NCBI GenBank assembly: GCA_003451645.1
Contig: DMER01000108.1
Span: 1 to 12,013 of the forward strand
DNA: 12,013 nt
DNA from: Alphaproteobacteria bacterium
Lineage (GTDB): Bacteria; Pseudomonadota; Alphaproteobacteria; Micropepsales; Micropepsaceae
Direction: 5' to 3'
The position numbers and the translations under genes were made by a program. Under the pieces are notes generated by a model. It did no database searches, was not told the DNA's origin, and worked only from the letters and a program-made list of their open reading frames with translations. The number at the start of each line of letters is the position of its first letter. Position 1 is the first letter of the stretch. Positions 1 through 7,989 of this stretch are shown piece after piece.

Positions 1-1
1 A

Positions 2-808
2 ATCTCGGTTGTTGGAAGTGTCCGATTGCGCGATTTGAGTGCGGAGCGCCGCCGGTTTGGCTGGCGGCGTTTGTTGACCCTGATTCGGCGGGAGGGTGCG
101 GTCGTGAACCACAAGAAGCTGTGGCGTCTCTATCGGGAGGAGCGCCTGGCGGTTCGCAAGCGCGGCGGGCACAAACGGGCTGTGGGCATCCGGGCGCCGA
201 TCCCGGCTCCGCATGGGCGCAATCAGCGTTGGTCGCTGGATTTTCTATCGGATGCCTTCACATGCGGACGCCGGTTCCGCATCTTCGCAGTGGTCGACGA
301 CTTCACGCGTGAATGCCTGACGCTGGTGGCGGACACGTCGCTGTCCGGGGCACGGGTGGCGCGGGAGCTGGACGCCGTCATCGCCGCACGCGGCAAACCT
401 GACGCCATTGTGAGCGACAACGGCACGGAGCTGACCAGCTTGGCGATCCTCAAATGGGCGCAGGATACGGGCATCCATTGGCGTTACATCGCGCCGGGCA
501 AGCCGATGCAGAACGCCTTCATCGAGAGCTTCAACGGGCGGCTGCGGGACGAGCTATTGAACGAGGCGCTGTTCACCTCGCTCGGCCACGCCCGCATGGC
601 ATTGGCCGCCTGCAAGACGGATTACAACACGATCAGGCCGCACAGCGCGCTCGGCGGGTTGCCGCCATTTGAGTTCGCCCAGAAAATCGACGGTCAAAGG
701 CAATGGGACGGGCCGCTTGGACTCGTGGGCGGTCCCGCGCCCCGTCCCATTGCATCTCAAACCCAAACAGGACCAAATCACCCAAGGACTCTACCAATGC
801 CTGCATGA
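2..808 (+). CDS. IS3-family transposase OrfB (DDE integrase core), 5'-partial
   Basis: This is the catalytic subunit of an IS3-type transposase, which cuts and joins the element ends. Counting from the TTG at 26, it shows an HTH_21-like N-terminal segment (FGWRRLLTLIRREG, residues 11-24) followed by an rve integrase core. The catalytic triad is visible as D72 (WSLDF), D131 (SDNGTE) and E167 (NAFIESFN), with 35 residues between D131 and E167 and an arginine seven residues after E167, as in canonical DD(35)E IS3 enzymes. The C-terminus ends with an IS3-like tail (HPRTLPMPA). The frame is open upstream to base 2. In this family OrfB is normally made by a -1 frameshift from orfA, so the TTG at 26 is probably not the true start and the gene is cut by the window edge. 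No lesion is seen inside the visible part, so it may encode a working protein. Confidence 0.9.
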   Translation: MSVVGSVRLRDLSAERRRFGWRRLLTLIRREGAVVNHKKLWRLYREERLAVRKRGGHKRAVGIRAPIPAPHGRNQRWSLDFLSDAFTCGRRFRIFAVVDDFTRECLTLVADTSLSGARVARELDAVIAARGKPDAIVSDNGTELTSLAILKWAQDTGIHWRYIAPGKPMQNAFIESFNGRLRDELLNEALFTSLGHARMALAACKTDYNTIRPHSALGGLPPFEFAQKIDGQRQWDGPLGLVGGPAPRPIASQTQTGPNHPRTLPMPA

Positions 809-826
809 AAGAAGGGGCTCAGGTCA
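806..826 (+). repeat. Right terminal inverted repeat of the IS3-family element
   Basis: Read from the outside on the minus strand it starts TGACCTGAGCCCC, resembling the ends of the IS51/IS407 branch of IS3. It overlaps the transposase stop codon (806-808), as is common in this branch. The partner left repeat is outside the window, so pairing cannot be checked here. The outer boundary is supported by the resumption of IS481 coding sequence at 826/827. Confidence 0.65.
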
Positions 827-1418
827 ACTTCCACATCGACATCGCCGAAGTGCAGACCGCGGAAGGCCGACTTTACCTGCTGGTGGCGATCGATTGCACA
901 TCCAAGTTCGCCTTTGTCGAATTGCACCAAAAGGCGACACGCAGAGCCGCGGCGGACTTCTTGCGCCATCTCATCCAGACCGTGGCCTACAAAGTCCACA
1001 CTGCGCTGATAGACAATGGCACGCACTTCACCAACCCCGCTGGGCGGCGCCTGGACTCCGGTGGAGATCAAGGCAATGCGGGCAGAAGGTGTCCTATTCC
1101 GCCGCCTTGCTTTTGAGGCGGCTTGCGCCGGTCTCGACATCGAGCACCAGCTGACAAAACCCATGCATCCTTGGACAAACGGGAAGGTCGAACACATGAG
1201 CCGCACCATCAAAGATGCGACCGTCAAGCGCCAACACTATGACGATCACATCCAACTCAAACGGGACCTGACGGACTTCATTGCCGCCTACAATATCGGC
1301 CGAAGGCCGACAACGCTCAAAGGCCCAAACCTATGACTTTATCTGCAGAGCTTGGACAAAAGGGCCAAGAAAATTCGAAATCTATCTACCCCATTAAATC
1401 ACGGGACCGAACATCTAG
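826..1418 (+). pseudogene. IS481-family transposase remnant, 5'-truncated, frameshifted
   Basis: The remaining protein begins NFHIDIAEVQTAEGRLYLL, the rve catalytic core of IS481-type transposases; the N-terminal helix-turn-helix third is missing. The three acidic positions are still recognisable: Asp at 838-840 (HIDIAEV), Asp at 1012-1014 (DNGTHF) and Glu at 1190-1192 (KVEHM). The reading frame changes twice. Around 1040-1052 it moves from the frame giving TNPAG to the one giving AWTPVEIKAMRAE. Around 1329-1334 it moves again to give YDFICRAWTKGPRKF. A TAA at 1395 stands where family members usually have the Gln of a PIHQMPGLNT-like tail, and the frame then reads ITGPNI before TAG at 1416-1418. 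That tail comparison is from memory of the family. The gene was interrupted by the IS3 element at its left and is dead. Confidence 0.82.
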
Positions 1419-1555
1419 AAGTGCAACAAAGCCGAAGTTGCCACATGAGTGGGATTTCAATTGACGTGCTCTGGGACCAGAGAATAGGCTTTTGATAGTT
1501 CCCGCCGCGTGCGTTCACGTCTCAACCATGTCGATGTCGCCGAGAGGGGTGTCAG
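1419..1555. other. Spacer between IS remnant and membrane-protein gene
   Basis: This is 137 bp with no convincing gene. It should hold the right end of the decayed IS481 element, whose terminal repeat I could not identify, and the promoter and ribosome binding site of the downstream gene. A GAGAGGGG ribosome binding site at 1542-1549, 6 bp before the ATG at 1556, strongly supports that start. Confidence 0.6.
1461..1489 (+). promoter_or_regulatory. Weak candidate promoter for the 1172-residue membrane protein
   Basis: TTGACG at 1461-1466 matches a sigma-70 -35 box well. The hexamer at the expected 16-17 bp spacing (AATAGG/ATAGGC) is a poor -10 match. The location, about 67 bp upstream of the ATG, is plausible. 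It is offered only as the best candidate in the spacer. Confidence 0.22.
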
Positions 1556-4500
1556 ATGCAGTTGGCTGGCCTGTCCTTCCATTGGTCATTTTTGTTGTTA
1601 GTTGTTGGCTCGGCCATTTCGTGGACATTGCTGCACTTTAGGTTTCTCCCGGTCGCGCGTGTCGCAGCGAATGATGCTCGTGGAGATCAAATCGCCGCGC
1701 GCAAAGCGAACCTTACGATGTTGGTTGGACTGCGAACCTTTGCTGCATTCGGTGTTGTAGTGCCTCTTGCCGTTTCGGCGCTGTATGCTTTTGCGCACAA
1801 TCGGATCGAGAGGTTTGGGGCCGAATTCGAGAAAGTTGAGGCTCTTGTTCGAACGAGGGATTGGCTCGAGAGCTTTGTTTCGCCGTTTTTGACATGGTCG
1901 GTCGTTGGGTTGGGCGTTTCGATCGCGGTCATATTTGCGGTTTATCTTTATGCACGGCGGTCTTCTACCGTTCGAAATTGGCGAAATGCATTTGATGCGC
2001 GCCGTGACGCTATCTTGGCGTCCCTCCGGACTATGTCATCGGACGATCTCGCGAAGGAACTGCAATCGATCGCGCCGCAACGTTACGCAGAACTTTTGAC
2101 GCGCGCCAACGATGCGCGGACGCACAACCTTGCTTCTTTTGCCGCAGCATTGGATCAGAAACTAATCGAAGCAAAGAATGCCGAAGGCGCATCCATTCGG
2201 GTATCGATCAACGATCTAATGTCACGATTGACGGCCCTGCTAAACGCGGAGACGCCGGACGATCCAAGCAAGCTCGCCGAGCTCCAATCTGAGCGTGAGT
2301 CCCTCGCCGTGGCAATATCCGAGTTCTCGCAACGAGTTCCAGTGAATTGGAAGACGGCCACCGCAATTGGGATGATATCGGTCGCCGATGCGCGCGCCGC
2401 ACTTGACGAGCCAATTGGCCTTTCACAGGAAGAGGTTTCCAACGTTCTACTCGAAGCCAAGCTTTCGGGTCATGACGCGGCTGCGCTTAGTCGCGATAGG
2501 GCTCGGCCTGAAACGCTGAAGGAGTGGGTAGGCGCCGTAATGACTGGGCGGTTGACTGTTGCCGCAGCGTCGATGGCCGGAGCTGTCGCATCGTTGGCCG
2601 CACAGGCGGCGATCATTCTGAGTGTGATTGGCCTCAGTATTCATGGCACCGGTTTTGGCGGGTTGGAGGCGAAGGCTCGCGACATGGAGCTTTCTCTCAT
2701 TCGAACGGCGAACGCTACTGCAAGTGTGGAGCTACCAGAACCGCCAGAGTGTTCAGGGCAGGACTGCGCCAGCGACGAGGAAACCGAAGCTCGTCTCAAT
2801 GCCGCATTTAGGCACTCTGTTGCGCTCGCGTTTCAGACCTCGCCTCGGGCTGCTGAATGGCGAAGGGCCGCTTATGCGTTTGCGGCGACCGACATACGTC
2901 GCGAGATTCTTGCCACCGCTGCCCGTCCTTTGTCTGGAACCAGCACAAGTATTCCAAGTGGCGAAGTTCATGTAAGCGTGGATGACGCCGCCCCGGATCT
3001 AAATGCCCGCAGCGAAGCGGTACGAAAGATCGACGAGGCGTTCGAGCGCCGCGTCCAAGAACTGAAACGCGATCCCAAGGCGTGGACGCATCTAAAGCGT
3101 TGGGCCGCGCAACCCGTACCTGCGGCCTATGCCTCGGACGCAATGTTCCGTACGATGTTTGGCCAAATGAGCATGGGCGATAGCCATGCGTTTCGGGCTT
3201 GGACGGAGCGATATGCACGGGATTTCTCCAGCCGCGTTCGCGCATCTGCCGATCCTTATCAGTCGGTGCACGTTTCTGCCTCGTCTGGACCCAGGGTCGG
3301 CGCCTCGGGAAGTGCGTACGACAAGCGAGTTGCTGCTAACATTGACAGTGACATCGCTGACATCGTCACGACGCGCCGCAACAATTTGGCGAGTGGCATC
3401 GAGGACGCTGGATCATTGGCCAGGCGTGGTGCGTTCGCGGCTGGGGCGGGCGTCCGGGCGCCAGACTACTATTCGCAAAACTTTCCTGCAAAGCTTGCGG
3501 GTTCGGGCGCAGGCATAAGCCCGGATTTAGGAGATGTTCCTGGAGTTCCGGGCGGCGGAGGCGGAGGAGGAGGTGGTGGTGCTGATGATGGGAAGAGTCC
3601 GCGCACTTCCCGCCACGCCAATGTCCCCGCCTCGCGTTCCTATGCTCGTGTTCGCTTCAGCGGCCGGGTCGGCGGCGTCGTATTTGGCCGTATGCCAGAC
3701 GACGGCGGAACCGCGCCAGATGTACGAAAATTGGTTTGGGAATTGGACGCAAAGAAGCGGCTTGTCAGACTGTCTGTCGAGACAGCCGGCAGAAATCAAA
3801 TCCTGCTTGGGACCTTTCATCCCGCTCTAGTTCATCACGCACTTGCATTTGCCGCGGATGGCAGGCCTGTCGCCGCGACGATGCCGATCTTCCGCCCACA
3901 AGACGGTCAACTTCGCATCCAGGGGCGGCAGGTCATCGTTCACCCAGCGTTTGAGGACACAGCATTCGGCTGCAACTCAATTCAAATAGACCGGTTCGTG
4001 GACATGTTTACGTCCTCGCAGGCCAGCACCAGCGCAGGCGCCGCTAGAATCGCCGTTGCGCGCCGGGGCGTCAGCGCCCTTATGGTAATCCTTGAGAACA
4101 TGGCCGCTCCTTCGTCAGACCTAGACGCGAGCAAACTTGAGGAGTTCGTTAGACAGCGTCGGGAATCGATCGAAGGAATGACCGCAGCCGTGCGGCTTTA
4201 TGCTTCCTCATGCGCTGGCGAGCCGAGCCAATGTTTCCCGATGCAACATTACAAGTCCGTTGACTTTTCCACGGCGTCGAACGTTTTGAAGTGTGTCGCG
4301 AAACACGGCAAGGACGACGGCGCAACGGATTGCATTTTGAATCTGCCGTCCCCGCAAAACAAGTACTGGGTGGATAGCGGCGTCCGTGAGTCCGCTTATG
4401 TGCTGGACCCGGACTTGAACTTTCTGAAGCGGAGAACAGGGCAGGACGACACTTACCCTATCGACTTCATTATCCAGGCGGTGCCACAGACGATGGAAGG

Positions 4501-5074
4501 GGACGATGTTCCCACGGGAGACGTCGCGGATCCGTGGGATTTCCCCTTGATCAAGGAGGATATCCGCCAGGCCGTCAAACTTGCGGCCGCCAAGGACGGA
4601 CCGTCCACGGAAATCATGCGCAATGTCCGCGATTTCGTGTTGCTTCAACGTATGTTCCGCAATGCCCTTGCGGGCAATTTGGGAGAGCAATTTCCTTTGC
4701 GGCAGTTGGGTGCGTTGTCCCGCGAGACTGCTGCCTATGTAAGAATCACGCGAACCGAAAAATGGAACATGAACTCGTCGTTCTTTGAATTGATCGGAAC
4801 AGTGCAGAGTATCGTGTTCGAAGATGTATCGCCCCTGGTTCGCGGCGGCAAACTTTCGCTGACATGTAGTTCCGCAGCGGCCAAGATCGTGCGTCCGTCG
4901 AAACTTGAGCCCGAAATCTGGGGCTTTTTGCAAGGCATGCACGACCTATGCGCAAATGACAAAGTGCCTTTAGAAAAGCTGTTTAGCTTGCGGGACGCAC
5001 TAAACGAGCTTGAGGTCATCGACGAGGTGCTGACGCTTCCCTCTAAGCAAGGATCGACTTGCTCCTCGCTTTAG
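1556..5074 (+). CDS. Large membrane protein of unknown function, four TM segments and cysteine-bearing C-terminal region
   Basis: I do not recognise the family. Hydrophobic segments lie at about residues 8-28, 55-80, 110-133 and 338-362. Arginine-rich stretches follow the first (RFLPVARVAANDARGDQIAARK) and third (YARRSSTVRNWRNAFDARR), so positive-inside logic puts the ~200-residue loop 134-337 in the cytoplasm. Everything after residue 362 is then outside, in the periplasm. This fits the cysteine distribution: none in residues 1-398, then ten (399, 404, 806, 886, 893, 913, 926, 1104, 1132, 1169), several in close pairs. Loop 134-337 is helix-rich and may be coiled coil. Ten consecutive glycines (666-675) form a linker before a globular region beginning about residue 692 (YARVRFSGRVGGVVFGR). 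A ribosome binding site GAGAGGGG 6 bp upstream supports the start. It converges with the minus-strand STAND gene, ending 11 bp from it. A sensor or membrane-effector role in the neighbouring system is inference. Confidence 0.85.
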   Translation: MQLAGLSFHWSFLLLVVGSAISWTLLHFRFLPVARVAANDARGDQIAARKANLTMLVGLRTFAAFGVVVPLAVSALYAFAHNRIERFGAEFEKVEALVRTRDWLESFVSPFLTWSVVGLGVSIAVIFAVYLYARRSSTVRNWRNAFDARRDAILASLRTMSSDDLAKELQSIAPQRYAELLTRANDARTHNLASFAAALDQKLIEAKNAEGASIRVSINDLMSRLTALLNAETPDDPSKLAELQSERESLAVAISEFSQRVPVNWKTATAIGMISVADARAALDEPIGLSQEEVSNVLLEAKLSGHDAAALSRDRARPETLKEWVGAVMTGRLTVAAASMAGAVASLAAQAAIILSVIGLSIHGTGFGGLEAKARDMELSLIRTANATASVELPEPPECSGQDCASDEETEARLNAAFRHSVALAFQTSPRAAEWRRAAYAFAATDIRREILATAARPLSGTSTSIPSGEVHVSVDDAAPDLNARSEAVRKIDEAFERRVQELKRDPKAWTHLKRWAAQPVPAAYASDAMFRTMFGQMSMGDSHAFRAWTERYARDFSSRVRASADPYQSVHVSASSGPRVGASGSAYDKRVAANIDSDIADIVTTRRNNLASGIEDAGSLARRGAFAAGAGVRAPDYYSQNFPAKLAGSGAGISPDLGDVPGVPGGGGGGGGGGADDGKSPRTSRHANVPASRSYARVRFSGRVGGVVFGRMPDDGGTAPDVRKLVWELDAKKRLVRLSVETAGRNQILLGTFHPALVHHALAFAADGRPVAATMPIFRPQDGQLRIQGRQVIVHPAFEDTAFGCNSIQIDRFVDMFTSSQASTSAGAARIAVARRGVSALMVILENMAAPSSDLDASKLEEFVRQRRESIEGMTAAVRLYASSCAGEPSQCFPMQHYKSVDFSTASNVLKCVAKHGKDDGATDCILNLPSPQNKYWVDSGVRESAYVLDPDLNFLKRRTGQDDTYPIDFIIQAVPQTMEGDDVPTGDVADPWDFPLIKEDIRQAVKLAAAKDGPSTEIMRNVRDFVLLQRMFRNALAGNLGEQFPLRQLGALSRETAAYVRITRTEKWNMNSSFFELIGTVQSIVFEDVSPLVRGGKLSLTCSSAAAKIVRPSKLEPEIWGFLQGMHDLCANDKVPLEKLFSLRDALNELEVIDEVLTLPSKQGSTCSSL
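3551..3580 (+). repeat. Ten-codon glycine run (low-complexity linker)
   Basis: Ten in-frame glycine codons, made of mixed GGC, GGA and GGT, encode residues 666-675 of the membrane protein. The synonymous mixture argues for a maintained flexible linker rather than a recent slippage expansion. It separates an Ala/Ser/Gly-rich segment from the C-terminal globular region. Confidence 0.8.
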
Positions 5075-5085
5075 AGATTCTTGGC

Positions 5086-7803
5086 CTACCTTTGCCATGT
5101 TCTCGACTCAACGTTGTCCAGCCACCGCCGTGCGACTTTGCGTGCATCGGACTCGCCGGCGCGATCTAAGTATCTGCGGCACGCGTCAAAAGCTTCGCTC
5201 CATTGGGCGCGTTCGCAAAGTGCGGGAATGAGGACGTCCAGGGCGCGGTACTGAAGGTTTCGAAGTCCCAATTCGAACGACAGTGATTCGGCCTCTTTAG
5301 CGAACGCGATAGCGTCGCGCGCTAACCCTAACTGAAGCTTGCAATCCCCCGCGTTTACAAGCGACGAAGCTAACCGCAATCCGTGACCGCATTTGCGAGC
5401 TGACGCGATTGCCTGCGCAAAGTCGGGCATAGCTATCTTGTGTTCGCGCAACGCTATCCGCAATCGTCCGCGCATTTCGAAAGCGACAGCCTTGGCCTTG
5501 TGATCTTTAAGCGCTTGAGCAGCCGCAACGGCTTGATCCGCAATGGCGAGAAGTGACTCGAGGCTTGATGGCAAATTCAGGCCGTCAGATACGGCAAGGA
5601 TAGCGGCTGCTCGGCCAAAGCGGACGAACGCCGACCCCTCCGCGAGGCGTGGTCCTAACCGTAGCCATTTGTCCGCCGTTTCTTTCCGCGCACTATAAGG
5701 TAAGAGTGCGAAGGCTCTGACCTCGTGTTCTTCCTCCGAAACATTGGTGTCGAAACGCCAGAAGTCTTCGCTGATATGTTCGCCAAAAGCGGCTGCGAGA
5801 GAGCCCATGTCCGCGGCATATTCGGCCGGGGCCCGTATGCTGCGCAAGTCCTCGAGCCAGGCTTGGAAGATTGAGGCTCGATGCGCTCCGCTAAGAAGCG
5901 ACAAGATTCTTTGGGCGAAAATGGGGCCGCGTCTCACAATGGCGTTTCCTCTCGCAATGTCGCGAAGTTCGCGCGCGAAGTCGTCGAGCCGGTTTCTCGC
6001 CTCGAACAATGCTGGCGCCTCCGCCGCCCAGCGTTTCAATTCACCGGCGCTCAGCACCTGCAAAAGTCTCTCGGCGATACCAGGCGTAATTGTGTTTCGG
6101 ATTGTGTCGTCGTTTCTAATGAAATCCAAGATTGGCCCGGCAGTCAGCCAAAATCGTCCGTCGCGCTCCGCCAGAGCCTCGAATAGCTCCGCCTTGATCG
6201 CGCACCAATAGGCGGCGGGAACGGGCTCGCCCGTTTCCGACGCCGCCGCACAGAGTTCAGCTTCTTCAAGTCCCCATTCGGAAATGGCCAGAGCGGCCAG
6301 GATGCGCGGCAACGCATCGCGCGCCCGTTGCGGCAGAACTGTTCCCATCGCTTGCAGGCAATGACCGGCAAGTTCCGCGCGGCCAGGTTGCGAGGCAAGG
6401 GCCGCAATCTTGCCTTCGAGAGCTTCAAAACTCCCAAAGCGTCTAATTTCGTTGAGCGCCAAGACCATCGCCCCCAAATTCGTGGAATAGGGAGCGCGGG
6501 CTAAGCGCGCTGCCTGATCGAACGTGAGCGTCTTGCCAAACGCCTTGAGGTACGATGCGCAAAATTGCTGCCGCTCCTCCTGACACAACGCCGTAAGCGA
6601 GATCATCTTGCAACCGCGATTCCGCGCGGTCTCCGCCGCACGTAAGTTTTTACACACGGCCAGCAGGTGGATAGCGCCAGGAATCCGTCCGGGCAACCAA
6701 TCGATGTCGACGCTGTGTTCTGATGCATAGGCGTCGTCAATATGATCGACACAGATGCGCCAATTGCCTTTCAGCGACGCAAGCAATTGCATAGTCTGCG
6801 AGGCTGGCTCGCTGTCGTTCGCATCGGCGGTCCGCGCCGGGGCGTCCTGCCAGCCGCACGCGGTCGACAGCCTTTCACGAATTACCGCATCAAGTGAGGC
6901 GCCGTTCAACCTCCGCGCATCGATATGGATGACAGATGTGTCTGGTCCGCCAGCCTGTAGCCAGGCGTCGCAGAGCCACGTGGCGCCTGCGCCCACTTCG
7001 CCATGCAGCACGAGAGGCCGCCCCTGAGCGGTTTGGCGCTCGATCTCCCGCAATCGTCGTGTCAAGCTCTGAGGCATCGGAGCGCCATTAACGTTGCTTG
7101 GCGGCGTCCAACCGGGTTGTGTTGCGCGTGCGCCGATCGCGGCGGTCAGAGTGTCTGCGGCGATCCGCTCGAAAGTGTCTATATCGTCATAGTGCTGAAC
7201 GCGGCCGCTCCATCGTTTCTCGATCCAAGTTTTCAGCTTTGCAATCCGCTCGGGCGCTTCAGCCGGAAAACCGAGCCGCGCCGACATTTCGGGCGCCCGG
7301 AAGAAGAAATAGGGCTCCATACCCTTGCCCGCCTGCATGGCGTAGCGGATTTCAAGTTCCGTTGCGCTGCACTGTTCGCCGGCCTGCGCGCTGAGAAGTT
7401 GCGCGGTGCGCGGAAGCCGAGCCGTGTCATCGGGCACCCAACCATACCGGTCCCCAATCAACGCTATAAAAAAGGGGACGCAGCCGTCAATTTCACGAAG
7501 GCAGATCGAGACAGCGCCTTCGGTCTCCGCCTCTTCACGTGTGACGCCCCACCTCAGATCGACCTCGTAAAATGTGAGCGCACGGCGGCGCAATTGCGTC
7601 CGTACCGCCGGAAACACTTTGCGCGCAAGGATATCGCGCTCAGCCTGCATGTCCTGAAAAGTAGACGAAACAAAAGCCCGAACTCCTGGCAGCCCCATTG
7701 ACCGGCGGGACGTTGCGCGATCAGGCCACGCAACGCCGCGCAGGACCGTTAGCGCATCGTTCGGCCAATGCGCTAAACGGGTCGCTAACGAGTGCAGTTC
7801 CAT
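5086..7803 (-). CDS. DUF4062 - STAND-like NTPase - TPR-like protein
   Basis: Residues count from the ATG at 7803 (905 aa). Residues about 41-130 are a clear DUF4062 domain: VRAFVSSTFQDMQAERDIL, YEVDLRWGVT (80-88) and ALIGDRYGWVP (114-124). The pattern resembles the N-terminal regions of animal TEP1, NPHP3 and NWD1. A P-loop-NTPase-like region follows. GEVGAGATW at 268-276 occupies the Walker A position but has Ala274 where the catalytic Lys should be. RICVDHIDD at 349-357 looks like Walker B. The middle is helical and of STAND type. About 752-882 is a series of paired helices resembling TPRs. Such proteins are usually ligand sensors or scaffolds that recruit an effector; canonical ATP hydrolysis is doubtful here. 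A TTG at 7848 would add 15 residues (total 920). I prefer the ATG because the extension is polar and non-domain and an AGGA lies about 11 bp before the ATG. The gene is divergent from the TIR gene and probably shares its control region. Confidence 0.88.
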   Translation of the reverse strand: MELHSLATRLAHWPNDALTVLRGVAWPDRATSRRSMGLPGVRAFVSSTFQDMQAERDILARKVFPAVRTQLRRRALTFYEVDLRWGVTREEAETEGAVSICLREIDGCVPFFIALIGDRYGWVPDDTARLPRTAQLLSAQAGEQCSATELEIRYAMQAGKGMEPYFFFRAPEMSARLGFPAEAPERIAKLKTWIEKRWSGRVQHYDDIDTFERIAADTLTAAIGARATQPGWTPPSNVNGAPMPQSLTRRLREIERQTAQGRPLVLHGEVGAGATWLCDAWLQAGGPDTSVIHIDARRLNGASLDAVIRERLSTACGWQDAPARTADANDSEPASQTMQLLASLKGNWRICVDHIDDAYASEHSVDIDWLPGRIPGAIHLLAVCKNLRAAETARNRGCKMISLTALCQEERQQFCASYLKAFGKTLTFDQAARLARAPYSTNLGAMVLALNEIRRFGSFEALEGKIAALASQPGRAELAGHCLQAMGTVLPQRARDALPRILAALAISEWGLEEAELCAAASETGEPVPAAYWCAIKAELFEALAERDGRFWLTAGPILDFIRNDDTIRNTITPGIAERLLQVLSAGELKRWAAEAPALFEARNRLDDFARELRDIARGNAIVRRGPIFAQRILSLLSGAHRASIFQAWLEDLRSIRAPAEYAADMGSLAAAFGEHISEDFWRFDTNVSEEEHEVRAFALLPYSARKETADKWLRLGPRLAEGSAFVRFGRAAAILAVSDGLNLPSSLESLLAIADQAVAAAQALKDHKAKAVAFEMRGRLRIALREHKIAMPDFAQAIASARKCGHGLRLASSLVNAGDCKLQLGLARDAIAFAKEAESLSFELGLRNLQYRALDVLIPALCERAQWSEAFDACRRYLDRAGESDARKVARRWLDNVESRTWQR

Positions 7804-7989
7804 TTGCGGAGTCCTGTTCGAATGAGTCGTCCGGCTTCTGCGCGCCAAACAAAGCTTTCCACTACCAGCTCCGGCCGACGAGTGCTTTGCAAGTGCACGT
7901 GTGTCGTGCGCGCCTTACCATGATTGGCCCCACCAAAAACGAGAAGCAAACCGGCCAATGGAAGAAAGGATCAGCGCACCGCATCCGAT

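Larger units (their letters stand above)
1..826 (+). mobile_element. IS3-family insertion sequence, right-hand part (left end outside window)
   Basis: The stretch holds the transposase 3' part and ends with a sequence matching the usual right terminus of IS51/IS407-like IS3 elements: GGGGCTCAGGTCA at 814-826. Its reverse complement begins TGACCTGAGCCCC, close to the TGACCTGCCCCC-type terminal repeat I know for this group. Directly after it, an unrelated IS481-type transposase frame resumes in mid-gene, which fixes the boundary to about 826. The left end and orfA lie beyond the window, so I cannot tell whether the element is complete or whether a target duplication exists. Confidence 0.8.

Noticed and set aside
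4208..4942. 244-codon open frame on the minus strand opposite the membrane-protein gene
   Set aside because: It lies wholly antisense to a well-supported long gene with membrane segments and a good ribosome binding site. Its translation shows no recognisable domain, so it is a GC-rich frame shadow.
5046..5063. Possible intrinsic terminator hairpin at the convergent gene ends
   Set aside because: The stem is only 6 bp, is inside the coding sequence, and has no T-tract on either side.
7003..7701. 232-codon plus-strand open frame opposite the DUF4062 gene
   Set aside because: The opposite strand encodes the clear DUF4062 and P-loop-like region. This frame has no domain character.
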